Shown in pieces: positions 44,001 to 52,600 of a DNA stretch of 64,000 nt; the first letter of the stretch is position 1; each line of letters opens with the position of its first letter. This stretch comes from Fusobacterium sp. FSA-380-WT-3A (GTDB lineage: Bacteria; Fusobacteriota; Fusobacteriia; Fusobacteriales; Fusobacteriaceae): the NCBI RefSeq assembly GCF_012843705.1, contig NZ_JABAFQ010000006.1, forward strand, positions 39,589 to 103,588. The letters run 5' to 3'. The notes beneath the pieces were generated by a model. It saw only the letters and a program-made list of their open reading frames with translations, did not search any database and had not been told where the DNA came from. The position numbers and the translations under genes were made by a program.

Positions 44001-44870
44001 ATGAAAAAATTTATAATAGAACCAGAAAATAATAATCTAACAGTTGGAGAATATCTAAAAAATATAAAAGGTTACTCTACTAGAAACTTACGAAATGCTG
44101 ATATTTATCTAAATAACAAAAAAGTAAAACTTGATAAAAAAGTAAAAAAACTTAATAGATTATTAGTTGTAGAAAAAGAAAAAGGAACTAATATAGAACC
44201 GATTGAAATGCCTTTAGATATAATATATGAAGACAAAAATCTATTAATTGTTAATAAAGAACCTCAATTAGTTGTACATCCTACACAAAAAAAAGTTGAT
44301 AAAACATTGGCTAATGGTATTGTTCATTATTTTTTTAAAACCACTGGAAAAACTATTGTTCCAAGATTTTATAATAGATTAGATATGGACACTTCTGGTT
44401 TAATAGTTATTACAAAAAATGCTTTTACCCAAGCTTTTTTACAAGATAAAGCAAAAGTAAAAAAATATTATTTAGCTATTGTTGATGGGATTGTTGAAAA
44501 AGATGAGTTTCTTATTGAAAAAGCTATTGGAAGAGTTGGAGATAATATAAAAAGAGAAGAATTATCTCTAGAAAATGGTGGTCAAGAAGCAAAAACTCTA
44601 GTTAAAGTCTTAAAAAGAGATTTTGAAAAAAATATTTCTTTAATAGAATTAGAACTTTTTACAGGAAGAACTCATCAAATAAGAGTACACATGTCTTTAG
44701 AAGGTCATCCTATTGTAGGTGATTCCCTATATGGACCTGATATTCAACCAGTTTCAAGACAATTTTTACATGCTTATAAATTAATAATAAAAAATCCTGA
44801 AACTCTTGAGGATTTTACTCTTGAAATTCCTCTTCCTAAAGATATGAATGATTTTTTAAATATCAAATAA
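44001..44870 (+). CDS. RluA/RluD-family pseudouridine synthase
   Basis: A 289-residue protein. An S4-like N-terminal RNA-binding segment (about residues 12-60, YSTRNLRNADIYLNNKKV) precedes the catalytic domain with RLDMDTSGLIVITKN (about 126-140, catalytic Asp), LFTGRTHQIRVHMS (about 219-232) and GHPIVGDSLYG. RluA-family enzymes modify 23S rRNA or tRNA uridines; RluD-like members with an S4 domain act on 23S helix 69, but which site is used here is not certain. Single-gene unit with its own promoter. Confidence 0.9.
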   Translation: MKKFIIEPENNNLTVGEYLKNIKGYSTRNLRNADIYLNNKKVKLDKKVKKLNRLLVVEKEKGTNIEPIEMPLDIIYEDKNLLIVNKEPQLVVHPTQKKVDKTLANGIVHYFFKTTGKTIVPRFYNRLDMDTSGLIVITKNAFTQAFLQDKAKVKKYYLAIVDGIVEKDEFLIEKAIGRVGDNIKREELSLENGGQEAKTLVKVLKRDFEKNISLIELELFTGRTHQIRVHMSLEGHPIVGDSLYGPDIQPVSRQFLHAYKLIIKNPETLEDFTLEIPLPKDMNDFLNIK

Positions 44871-44907
44871 TAACCAAAAAAATGGTCAAATTTAATCTAA
44901 CAGAAAA

Positions 44908-44936
44908 TTGACAAACCATGTATAAATGCGTATAAT
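44908..44936 (+). promoter_or_regulatory. Strong promoter of gap
   Basis: Consensus TTGACA (44908-44913), a 17-nt spacer and consensus TATAAT (44931-44936): a 12/12 match with ideal spacing, 58 bp before gap. Confidence 0.92.
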
Positions 44937-44994
44937 AACCGTAAAGAATAAATAAAACAAAATAAATTTATATATTTTTAAGGAGGCTTTTTAA

Positions 44995-46002
44995 ATGGCA
45001 GTTAAAGTAGCAATTAACGGATTCGGAAGAATAGGAAGATTAGCATTAAGATTAATGGTTCAAAACCCTGAGTTTGATGTAGTAGCAATCAATGACTTAA
45101 CAGATGCTCATATGTTAGCTCACTTATTCAAATATGACTCAGCTCAAGGAAGATTCAATGGAACTATCGAAGTTAAAGAAGATGCTTTCGTAGTTAACGG
45201 AAAAGAAATAAAAGTATTCGCGCAAGCTGACCCAGCTAACTTACCTTGGGGAGAATTAGGAGTAGACGTAGTATTAGAATGTACTGGATTCTTTACTAAA
45301 AAAGAAAAAGCTGAAGCTCATATTCAAGCAGGAGCTAAAAAAGTTGTTATATCAGCACCAGCTACAGGAGATTTAAAAACAATAGTTTATAACGTAAACG
45401 ACAATATATTAGATGGAACTGAAACAGTTATTTCTGGAGCTTCTTGTACAACTAACTGTTTAGCACCTATGGCTAAAGCATTAAATGACAACTTTGGAAT
45501 CGTTGAAGGATTAATGACAACTATCCATGCTTATACAAATGACCAAAACACATTAGATGGACCACACAGAAAAGGAGATTTAAGAAGAGCTAGAGCTGCT
45601 GCTGCTAACATTACTCCTAACACAACTGGAGCTGCTAAAGCAATCGGATTAGTTATTCCTGAATTAAAAGGAAAATTAGATGGAGCTGCTCAAAGAGTAC
45701 CAGTAGTAACAGGATCTATTACTGAATTAGTAACAGTATTATCTAAACCAGTTACAGTTGAAGAAGTTAACGCTGCTATGAAAGCTGCTGCTACTGAATC
45801 TTTCGGATATACTGAAGAAGAATTAGTATCTAGCGATATTATCGGAATCAACTATGGTTCATTATTCGATGCAACTCAAACTAAAGTTATGACAGTTGGA
45901 GACAAACAATTAGTTAAAACAGTTGCTTGGTATGACAATGAAATGTCTTATACTTCTCAATTAATCAGAACTCTTAAAAAATTTGTTGAATTATCTAAAT
46001 AA
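44995..46002 (+). CDS. gap: Glyceraldehyde-3-phosphate dehydrogenase
   Basis: A 335-residue NAD-dependent glycolytic dehydrogenase. The dinucleotide-binding start [13 protein letters not shown] (about 7-19), catalytic [12 protein letters not shown] (about 149-160, nucleophile Cys), and [14 protein letters not shown] are present, along with the C-terminal [12 protein letters not shown]. Codon choice differs from neighbours, with more AAC, TTC, ATC and GAC, as for a very highly expressed gene. It has a perfect consensus promoter and AAGGAGG site. A GC-rich hairpin separates it from pgk. Confidence 0.98.
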   Translation: MAVKVAINGFGRIGRLALRLMVQNPEFDVVAINDLTDAHMLAHLFKYDSAQGRFNGTIEVKEDAFVVNGKEIKVFAQADPANLPWGELGVDVVLECTGFFTKKEKAEAHIQAGAKKVVISAPATGDLKTIVYNVNDNILDGTETVISGASCTTNCLAPMAKALNDNFGIVEGLMTTIHAYTNDQNTLDGPHRKGDLRRARAAAANITPNTTGAAKAIGLVIPELKGKLDGAAQRVPVVTGSITELVTVLSKPVTVEEVNAAMKAAATESFGYTEEELVSSDIIGINYGSLFDATQTKVMTVGDKQLVKTVAWYDNEMSYTSQLIRTLKKFVELSK

Positions 46003-46038
46003 TTCCATTTGAGAAGAAATAAATAAAATACAAAAGAA

Positions 46039-46066
46039 TAACGGAACCTTTGGGTTCCGTTTTTTA
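46039..46066 (+). terminator. Hairpin terminator between gap and pgk
   Basis: A 9-bp GC-rich stem AACGGAACC/GGTTCCGTT with a 4-nt loop is followed by T6, 37 bp after gap. No convincing promoter lies between it and pgk, so it may be a partial terminator that lowers pgk relative to gap. Confidence 0.85.
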
Positions 46067-46092
46067 TAAGATATAAATTTAGGAGGATTAAA

Positions 46093-47292
46093 ATGGCAAA
46101 ACAAATCGTAACAGATTTAAATGTAAGAGATAAAAAAGTTCTTATGAGAGTAGACTTTAACGTTCCTATGAAAGATGGAAAAATAACTAATGATAATAGA
46201 ATAGTTGCTGCTTTACCAACTATAAAATATGTTCTTGAAAATGGTGGAAAAGTTATAGCTTTCTCTCACTTAGGTAAAGTAAAAACTGAGGAAGATTTAA
46301 AAACTAAATCTATAAAACCAGCTGCTGAAAGATTATCTGAATTATTAGGACAAGAAGTTAAATTTGTTCCAGCTACTAGAGGAACTGAATTAGAAGAAGC
46401 TATCAATAATTTAAAATCTGGAGAAATCATGATGTTTGAAAACACAAGATTTGAAGACCTTGATGGTAAAAAAGAATCTAAAAATGACCCTGAATTAGGA
46501 AAATATTGGGCTTCTTTAGGAGATTTATTTGTTAATGATGCTTTTGGAACAGCTCACAGAGCTCATGCTTCTAACATTGGAATCGCTGCTAATATTGGAG
46601 AAGGAAAATCTGCTGCTGGATTCTTAATGGAAAAAGAAATTAAATTTATAGGGGAAGCTGTTGATTCTCCTGTAAGACCTTTAGTTGCTATCTTAGGAGG
46701 AGCTAAAGTTTCTGATAAAATAGGAGTTATTGAAAATCTATTAGTTAAAGCTGATAAAGTTCTTGTAGGTGGAGCTATGATGTTTACATTCTTAAGAGCT
46801 TTAGGTAAAAATACAGGAACTTCTTTAGTAGAAGAAGATAAAATTGAATTAGCAAAAGCTTTATTAGAAAAAGCAAATGGAAAATTAATATTACCTATAG
46901 ATACAGTTGTTGCACCTAAATTTGATAATGATGCACCTCATATGACAGTTTCTGTTGATGAAATTCCTGCTGACCAAATGGGATTAGATGTTGGTGCTGC
47001 TACAATTGAATTATTCTCTAAAGAAATAGCTGCTGCTAAAACAGTAGTATGGAATGGACCAATGGGTGTATTTGAAATGCCTAACTTTGCAAAAGGAACT
47101 ATTGGAGTTTGTGAAGCTATCGCTAACTTAAAAGATGCTACAACTATAATTGGAGGAGGAGATTCTGCTGCTGCTGCAATGCAATTAGGATATGCTGATA
47201 AATTTACTCATATCTCTACTGGTGGAGGAGCTTCTCTTGAATATTTAGAAGGAAAAGAATTACCAGGAGTAGTTTCTATTTCTGACAAATAA
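46093..47292 (+). CDS. pgk: Phosphoglycerate kinase
   Basis: A 399-residue glycolytic kinase. The N-terminal [16 protein letters not shown] (about 15-30), SHLGK (about 57-61), [18 protein letters not shown] (about 151-163), [11 protein letters not shown] (about 196-206) and the nucleotide-site GGGDSAAAA and [13 protein letters not shown] near the C terminus are conserved. AGGAGG precedes the ATG. Expression probably depends on readthrough from gap. Confidence 0.98.
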   Translation: MAKQIVTDLNVRDKKVLMRVDFNVPMKDGKITNDNRIVAALPTIKYVLENGGKVIAFSHLGKVKTEEDLKTKSIKPAAERLSELLGQEVKFVPATRGTELEEAINNLKSGEIMMFENTRFEDLDGKKESKNDPELGKYWASLGDLFVNDAFGTAHRAHASNIGIAANIGEGKSAAGFLMEKEIKFIGEAVDSPVRPLVAILGGAKVSDKIGVIENLLVKADKVLVGGAMMFTFLRALGKNTGTSLVEEDKIELAKALLEKANGKLILPIDTVVAPKFDNDAPHMTVSVDEIPADQMGLDVGAATIELFSKEIAAAKTVVWNGPMGVFEMPNFAKGTIGVCEAIANLKDATTIIGGGDSAAAAMQLGYADKFTHISTGGGASLEYLEGKELPGVVSISDK

Positions 47293-47322
47293 TTTCTTGG
47301 ATACAACTCAATAATAATAAAT

Positions 47323-47353
47323 AAAAATGACCTCAAGTATGAGGTCATTTTTA
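47323..47353. terminator. Bidirectional terminator between pgk and trxA
   Basis: A 13-bp perfect stem AAAAATGACCTCA/TGAGGTCATTTTT with loop AGTA; A-runs and T-runs flank both sides. Confidence 0.92.
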
Positions 47354-47367
47354 TTTAAAACTTTTTA

Positions 47368-47670
47368 TTATTTTACAAAATTTTCTAACTCTTCTTTTGA
47401 TAAAAGCCCAACTGATTTATTTACAACTTCTCCATCTTTAAATAATAATAATGTTGGAATACTCATTACTCTAAATTGTGAAGCAAGTTCTGGTTGTTCA
47501 TCTACATTTATTTTTCCAACTTTTACATTAGAATTTCCGTTAGCAAAGTCTTCTAAAATAGGTCCTAAAGCTTTACAAGGTCCACACCAAGTAGCCCAAA
47601 AATCAACTAATACTAATCCTTTACTATTTAATACCTCTTCATTAAAATTTTCTTTTGTTATATTTAACAT
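47368..47670 (-). CDS. trxA: Thioredoxin
   Basis: A 100-residue thioredoxin with the active-site motif FWATWCGPCKALGP (redox Cys pair at about residues 28 and 31), the cis-Pro segment MSIPTLLLFKDGE (about 73-85) and a C-terminal helix. It is a cytosolic protein disulfide reductase. It follows the CoA-binding protein gene by 14 bp on the same strand, with an AAGGAG-type site. Confidence 0.96.
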   Translation of the reverse strand: MLNITKENFNEEVLNSKGLVLVDFWATWCGPCKALGPILEDFANGNSNVKVGKINVDEQPELASQFRVMSIPTLLLFKDGEVVNKSVGLLSKEELENFVK

Positions 47671-47684
47671 AATACCACTCCTTT

Positions 47685-48041
47685 TTATTTTTTATATAAA
47701 GATAATCCTACTAATAAACATCCGTCTATATAAGGATATTTTTTTTCTTTTAAATATTCAAGAAGCTCTTCATCACTTGCTCCTGGTTGAATTACTATAG
47801 ATTTAAAAGTTTTGTTACATTCTTTTATAAGACGAAGTCCATCTTTTGCATTAATACATAAATCTATAATATCTATTTCTTCTGGAATATCATTTAAAGA
47901 TTTTAATTCTTTTCCTACAGCATAAACATTATATCCATTAGAAATCATTTTATTTTTTATTATGCAAGCATATTTTTCTTCGTTTAAAGTATCTCCTACT
48001 ATTACAAAAGTTTTTTCTTTCATAATTTCTTCTAAATCCAT
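47685..48041 (-). CDS. CoA-binding domain protein (YccU-like, CoA_binding_2)
   Basis: A 118-residue Rossmann-type protein. Motifs TFVIVGDTLNEEKYAC (about 11-26), GYNVYAVGKE (about 36-45), EIDIIDLCIN, and SIVIQPGASDEELLEYL (about 81-97) follow the layout of the CoA-binding YccU-like family, whose biological role is not known. No catalytic domain is attached. It is the first gene of a two-gene unit with trxA, divergent from the Crp/Fnr-type regulator gene. Confidence 0.75.
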   Translation of the reverse strand: MDLEEIMKEKTFVIVGDTLNEEKYACIIKNKMISNGYNVYAVGKELKSLNDIPEEIDIIDLCINAKDGLRLIKECNKTFKSIVIQPGASDEELLEYLKEKKYPYIDGCLLVGLSLYKK

Positions 48042-48055
48042 CTTAAGCTCCTTTC

Positions 48056-48084
48056 TTGACTTTATATTTATATTATATTATAAT
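48056..48084 (+). promoter_or_regulatory. Promoter of the Crp/Fnr-family gene
   Basis: TTGACT (48056-48061), a 17-nt spacer and TATAAT (48079-48084), in the divergent region shared with the CoA-binding protein gene. Confidence 0.8.
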
Positions 48085-48098
48085 TTTATTAAAAAATA

Positions 48099-48114
48099 TG
48101 TTGTTTTTACAACA
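48099..48114 (+). promoter_or_regulatory. Palindrome at the start of the crp/fnr transcript
   Basis: TGTTGTTTTTACAACA has perfect 6-bp arms and a 4-bp centre, located about 8-23 nt after the predicted transcription start and directly before the AAAGGAG site. It could be an autoregulatory operator for the encoded protein or an RNA hairpin near the ribosome binding site. Confidence 0.45.
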
Positions 48115-48126
48115 AAAGGAGAAAAT

Positions 48127-48789
48127 ATGAAAGATTTTTTAAAAATTATAAAAAAATCTGAACTTTTTTATAGTCTAAATGATAAAGAAATTGAAGTATT
48201 ATTTGAATGTCTCCAAGTAAAAATAAAAGATTTTGATAAAGAAACTTATGTTTTTAGAAGTGGAGATAAAATTAGTGAAATAGGTTTAGTCTTAAGTGGT
48301 AAAGTTCATATTATAAATGAAGATTATTGGGGAAATAGAAATATTATATATGAAATAAAAGAAAGTGAAATTTTTGGAGAAGCTTTTGCTTGTACTCAAA
48401 ATATTCTTCCAGTAAGTGTTATTTCTATTCAAAAAAGTAAGGTAATGTTTATAGACTTCAACAGGATAACAAAAACTTGCTCTTTTACTACCTCTGTTAG
48501 AGAAATTTTAATTAGAAATCTTGCTATAATCCTTTCTAAAAATAATATTATTTTAACCTCAAAAATAGAACATATGTCAAGAAGAAATACAAGAGATAAA
48601 TTACTTTCTTATCTTTCAGAACAAGCTAATATTGCAAAAAATTCAAAATTTTCTATTCCTTTTAATAGACAACAATTAGCTGATTATCTTTGTATTGATA
48701 GAAGTGCTATGTCAAATGAACTTTCTAAACTAAAATCTGAAGGAATTATAAAATATAAAAAAGAACAATTTGAATTATTAAAATCTTAA
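48127..48789 (+). CDS. Crp/Fnr-family transcription regulator
   Basis: A 220-residue regulator: cyclic-nucleotide-binding-type beta-barrel (about residues 15-120, with FRSGDKISEIGLVLSGKVHI and GEAFACTQNILPVSV), a long dimer helix and a C-terminal winged helix containing FNRQQLADYLCIDRSAMSNEL (split around 177-195, recognition helix with RSAMSNEL). It has no N-terminal Cys cluster, so it is not an Fe-S Fnr, and the effector is unknown. ATG 48127 with AAAAGGAGA upstream is the natural start; codons further upstream fall in the promoter. Its operator may be the palindrome at 48099. Confidence 0.88.
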   Translation: MKDFLKIIKKSELFYSLNDKEIEVLFECLQVKIKDFDKETYVFRSGDKISEIGLVLSGKVHIINEDYWGNRNIIYEIKESEIFGEAFACTQNILPVSVISIQKSKVMFIDFNRITKTCSFTTSVREILIRNLAIILSKNNIILTSKIEHMSRRNTRDKLLSYLSEQANIAKNSKFSIPFNRQQLADYLCIDRSAMSNELSKLKSEGIIKYKKEQFELLKS

Positions 48790-48866
48790 TAATAGATAAA
48801 AAACTGAACTTTTTATGTAATATTTTTATCTAATAACAAAAATTTTATATTTTTTTTAAAAAAATA

Positions 48867-48895
48867 TTGTTTTTTTTGAAATTTTTTAGTAAAAT
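48867..48895 (+). promoter_or_regulatory. Candidate promoter of the pur operon
   Basis: TTGTTT (48867-48872), a 17-nt spacer and TAAAAT (48890-48895), 71 bp before purC. No purine riboswitch or clear PurR box is visible in the 177-bp gap. Confidence 0.55.
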
Positions 48896-48966
48896 GTAGC
48901 ATAAAAATTTTTATTGATTCAATAGGTAAACTTTATTTTATTATTTTTATATTTTTAGGAGGAAAA

Positions 48967-49671
48967 ATGAAAAAATTAGACATGGTTTATGAAGGAAAAG
49001 CTAAAAAAGTATTTGCTACTGATTTAGAAGATCAATTTATAGTGGAATACAAAGATGATGCTACTGCCTTTAATGGACTAAAAAAAGGATCTATCGCTGG
49101 AAAAGGAGTTATCAATAATAGAATGACAAACATTGTATTCAAGTATCTTGAAGAAAATGGAGTTGAAACTCATCTTGTCCAAGAATTGAGTGATAGAGAA
49201 ACTCTTGTAAAAAAAGTTTCTATAGTTCCTTTAGAAGTAATTGTTAGAAATGTTGCTGCTGGAAGTTTTTCTAAAAAATTTGGAGTAGAAGAAGGAAGAG
49301 AGTTACTTAATCCTATCTTAGAATTTTCATATAAAAATGATGAACTAGGTGACCCTATGATTAATGATTTACAAATTCTTGCTATTGGAATAGCTACAAA
49401 AGAAGAATTAAAAAATATTTCTGAACAAGCATTAAAAATAAATGAATTAATGAAAAAATTCTTTATAGAAAGAAATATCAAACTTATAGATTTTAAAATA
49501 GAATTTGGTCGTTATAAAGATAGAATAATATTAGCTGACGAAGTTTCTCCAGATACTTGTAGATTATGGGATTCAACAACTAATGAAAAATTAGATAAAG
49601 ACCGTTTCCGTAGAGATTTAGGAAGAGTTGAAGAAGCTTATGAAGAAGTTTGGAGAAGAATAACTAAATAA
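48967..49671 (+). CDS. purC: SAICAR synthetase
   Basis: A 234-residue phosphoribosylaminoimidazole-succinocarboxamide synthase. The N-terminal YEGKAKKVF (residues 7-15), FNGLKKGSIAGKGVINNRM (about 34-52), EVIVRNVAAGS (about 88-98) and the C-terminal LIDFKIEFGR and ADEVSPDTCRLWD motifs are diagnostic. AGGAGG precedes the ATG. First of a purine operon; purE, purD and others are not in the window. Confidence 0.97.
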   Translation: MKKLDMVYEGKAKKVFATDLEDQFIVEYKDDATAFNGLKKGSIAGKGVINNRMTNIVFKYLEENGVETHLVQELSDRETLVKKVSIVPLEVIVRNVAAGSFSKKFGVEEGRELLNPILEFSYKNDELGDPMINDLQILAIGIATKEELKNISEQALKINELMKKFFIERNIKLIDFKIEFGRYKDRIILADEVSPDTCRLWDSTTNEKLDKDRFRRDLGRVEEAYEEVWRRITK

Positions 49672-49694
49672 TTTTATTTTATAACGGAGGATTT

Positions 49695-51146
49695 ATGAGA
49701 GAAGAAGATGTTCTTAAGGAAGAATGTGGAGTATTTGGAATTTATAATAATGATTCAAGAGAAGACTCTGGTAGAATAGTTTATTATGGATTATATTCTC
49801 TACAACATAGAGGACAAGAAAGTTGTGGAATCGCTGTTATGGATGACATAACTGTTAAACAATATAAAGATATGGGATTAGTTCCTGATGTATTTAATAA
49901 TGAAATTTTAGATAAACTTACTGGTAGTATTGCTATTGGCCATGTTCGTTATTCTACTGCTGGAGGAAGTATTGTTCAAAATGCTCAACCTCTTGTATCT
50001 AGATATTTAAAGGGAGCTTTAGCTATAAGTCATAATGGAAATTTAGTTAATGCTCATAAATTAAGAGAGCAATTTGAAAATGAAGGTTTTATATTCCAAA
50101 CTTCAATAGATTCAGAAGTTATAGCTACTATAATAGCTAGAGAAAGAGTTAGACAACCTTCTGTAGAAGATGCTGTAAGTAAAATGATGGAAATAGTAGA
50201 AGGAGCTTATTCTCTTTTAGTTATGAGCCCTAAAAAATTGATAGCTTGTAGAGACCCTCATGGATTTAGACCACTTTGTATTGGTAAATTAGATAATTCT
50301 TATGTTGTGGCTTCTGAAAGTTGTGCTTTAGACGCTGTAGGAGCTACTTTTGTAAGAGATGTTGAACCTGGAGAAATTGTTGTTATAGAAGAAACAGGAA
50401 TTAGGTCTATTACTACTCATTGTAAAAAATGTGATTCTAGTTTATGTATATTTGAATTTATCTATTTTGCTCGTCCTGATAGTCGTATTGATGGAATGAG
50501 TGTTTATGAAGCTAGAAAAAGAGCTGGACGTCAACTAGCTAAAGAACATCCTGTTGAAGGAGATATAGTAATAGGTGTTCCTGACAGTGGACTTGTAGCA
50601 GCCATAGGTTATGCTGAAGAAAGTGGAATTCCTTATGGAATGGGACTTATAAAAAATCGTTATATTGGAAGAACATTTATCAGTCCTACTCAATCAAAAA
50701 GAGAAGATGGTGTAAGAGTTAAATTAAATGCTCTTAGAGAAAATGTAGAAGGAAAAAGAGTTATTATGATAGATGATTCTATTGTAAGAGGAACTACTAT
50801 AAAAAGACTTGTTAAAATATTAAGAAGTGCTGGAGCAAAAGAAATACATATGAGAGTTACAGCTCCACCTTTCTTATGGCCTTGTTATTATGGAACTGAT
50901 GTTCCTTCAAGAGACAAATTAGTAGCTGTTAATCACTCTGTAGAAGAAATTGCAAAAATGTCTGGATTAGATAGTTTAGGATATTTAGGATTAGATAATC
51001 TAACTAATATTGCAAAAGGATGTAAATGTAATTTCTGTGATTCATGTTTTAGTGGAAAATATCCAACACAAATCGAGATTCAAGATGAGGAGGAAAATAT
51101 AAATGAAATCGAAATACGAAAGTCCCCTAAATTCAAGATATGCTAG
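49695..51146 (+). CDS. purF: Amidophosphoribosyltransferase (glutamine PRPP amidotransferase)
   Basis: A 483-residue enzyme for the first step of purine synthesis. A 10-residue propeptide precedes the glutaminase nucleophile Cys11 in EECGVFGIY. The PRPP loop is VIMIDDSIVRGTTI (about 356-369). Cysteines in CKKC and the C-terminal CKCNFCDSCFSGKYP region match the [4Fe-4S]-containing Bacillus-type PurF, which is oxygen-sensitive and self-processed. The 3' end runs 44 nt into purB, an unusual overlap; the last residues (after about 468) therefore have no counterpart in the family core. Confidence 0.97.
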   Translation: MREEDVLKEECGVFGIYNNDSREDSGRIVYYGLYSLQHRGQESCGIAVMDDITVKQYKDMGLVPDVFNNEILDKLTGSIAIGHVRYSTAGGSIVQNAQPLVSRYLKGALAISHNGNLVNAHKLREQFENEGFIFQTSIDSEVIATIIARERVRQPSVEDAVSKMMEIVEGAYSLLVMSPKKLIACRDPHGFRPLCIGKLDNSYVVASESCALDAVGATFVRDVEPGEIVVIEETGIRSITTHCKKCDSSLCIFEFIYFARPDSRIDGMSVYEARKRAGRQLAKEHPVEGDIVIGVPDSGLVAAIGYAEESGIPYGMGLIKNRYIGRTFISPTQSKREDGVRVKLNALRENVEGKRVIMIDDSIVRGTTIKRLVKILRSAGAKEIHMRVTAPPFLWPCYYGTDVPSRDKLVAVNHSVEEIAKMSGLDSLGYLGLDNLTNIAKGCKCNFCDSCFSGKYPTQIEIQDEEENINEIEIRKSPKFKIC

Positions 51147-52536
51147 TAAAGAAATGAGTTACTTATTTTCACCAGATTATAAATTCAAAACTTGGCGTAA
51201 ATTATGGATAGCTTTAGCTGAAGTAGAAAAAGAATTAGGACTTAATATTACTCAAGAACAAATAGACCAAATGAAAGAATTTAAAGATGATATCAATTAT
51301 GAAGTGGCTGAAGCTAGAGAAAAAATAGTTCGTCATGATGTAATGAGTCATGTTTATGCTTTTGGTACTCAAGCTCCTCTTGCTATGCCTATAATACATT
51401 TGGGGGCAACTAGTTGTTATGTTGGAGACAATACTGATATTATTATAATGACTGAGGCTATGAAACTTGTAAAAAAACAACTTGTTAATGTTATAAATGA
51501 ACTTTCTAAATTTGTAATGGAATATAAAGATTTACCTACATTAGGATTCACTCATTTCCAACCAGCTCAAACAACAACTGTTGGTAAAAGAGCTAGTCTT
51601 TGGTTACAAGATTTAGTAATGGATTTAGAAGATTTAGATTATCAAATTTCAAAAGCAAAATTATTAGGTTCAAAAGGAACTACTGGAACTCAAGCAAGTT
51701 TCTTAGAATTATTTGATGGTGACCATGAAAAAGTAAAAAAAATAGACCCAATGATAGCTGAAAAAATGGGATTTAAAAAATGTTTTGCTGTTTCTGGACA
51801 AACATATCCAAGAAAATTAGACAGTCAAATTTTAAATGTACTTAGTCAAATAGCTCAAAGTGCTTTTAAATTTAGTAATGATATAAGACTTCTTCAACAT
51901 TTAAAAGAAATAGAAGAACCTTTTGAAAAAAATCAAATTGGGTCTTCAGCTATGGCTTATAAAAGAAATCCAATGAGGAGTGAGCGTATTGGTTCTTTAG
52001 CTAGATATGTAATTGCTGATTCTATAAATCCAGCAATTACAGCTTCTACTCAATGGTTTGAAAGAACATTAGATGACTCTGCTAACAAAAGACTTTCTGT
52101 TCCTGAAGCATTTTTATGTGTAGATGCTATCCTTTCATTATATAGAAATGTTGTAGATGGACTTGTAGTTTATCCAAAAGTTATAGAACAACACTTAAAT
52201 AATGAATTACCATTTATGGCTACAGAAAATATAATGATGGACGCTGTTAAAAAAGGTGGAGATAGACAAGAACTTCATGAAAAAATAAGAAGTCATTCTA
52301 TGGAAGCTGGTCGTATGGTAAAAGCTGAAGGAAAACCAAATGATTTATTAGAAAGAATAGCTAATGATAAATCTTTTGGATTAACATTAGAAGAATTACA
52401 ATCTATAATGGATGCTAAAAACTTTGTTGGAAGAGCTCCTGAACAAGCAAAAGAGTTTGTAGAAAATATTGTTAATCCTATTCTTGAAAAAAATAGAGAT
52501 TTAATAGACAGTCATGCTGAAAGTATAAGAGTATAA
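51103..52536 (+). CDS. purB: Adenylosuccinate lyase
   Basis: A 477-residue fumarase-superfamily lyase acting twice in AMP synthesis. Conserved segments are RHDVMSHVYAFG (about 83-94), GATSCYVGDNTD (about 106-117), TLGFTHFQPAQTT (about 150-162) and the signature GSSAMAYKRNPMRSE (about 286-300). The ATG at 51103 has GAGGAGG 9 nt upstream inside the purF coding region, so the 44-nt overlap is real and implies translational coupling. It is the larger, eukaryote-like size class. Confidence 0.96.
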   Translation: MKSKYESPLNSRYASKEMSYLFSPDYKFKTWRKLWIALAEVEKELGLNITQEQIDQMKEFKDDINYEVAEAREKIVRHDVMSHVYAFGTQAPLAMPIIHLGATSCYVGDNTDIIIMTEAMKLVKKQLVNVINELSKFVMEYKDLPTLGFTHFQPAQTTTVGKRASLWLQDLVMDLEDLDYQISKAKLLGSKGTTGTQASFLELFDGDHEKVKKIDPMIAEKMGFKKCFAVSGQTYPRKLDSQILNVLSQIAQSAFKFSNDIRLLQHLKEIEEPFEKNQIGSSAMAYKRNPMRSERIGSLARYVIADSINPAITASTQWFERTLDDSANKRLSVPEAFLCVDAILSLYRNVVDGLVVYPKVIEQHLNNELPFMATENIMMDAVKKGGDRQELHEKIRSHSMEAGRMVKAEGKPNDLLERIANDKSFGLTLEELQSIMDAKNFVGRAPEQAKEFVENIVNPILEKNRDLIDSHAESIRV

Positions 52537-52565
52537 TTGACTTAATTTGGATTTTAGTGTATAAT
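52537..52565 (+). promoter_or_regulatory. Internal promoter for purA
   Basis: TTGACT (52537-52542) directly follows the purB stop; a 17-nt spacer leads to TATAAT (52560-52565), 35 bp before purA. Confidence 0.85.
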
Positions 52566-52600
52566 ATAATGTAAAAATTACATTTTAGGAGGAAGAAAAT

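Noticed and set aside
47327..47800. 157-codon plus-strand ORF opposite trxA and the CoA-binding gene
   Set aside because: It lies antisense to a clear thioredoxin gene and starts inside a terminator hairpin; a shadow frame.
48790..48966. Purine riboswitch or PurR box upstream of purC
   Set aside because: No recognisable purine aptamer core or palindromic PurR-type site can be seen in the 177-bp gap; only a plausible promoter.
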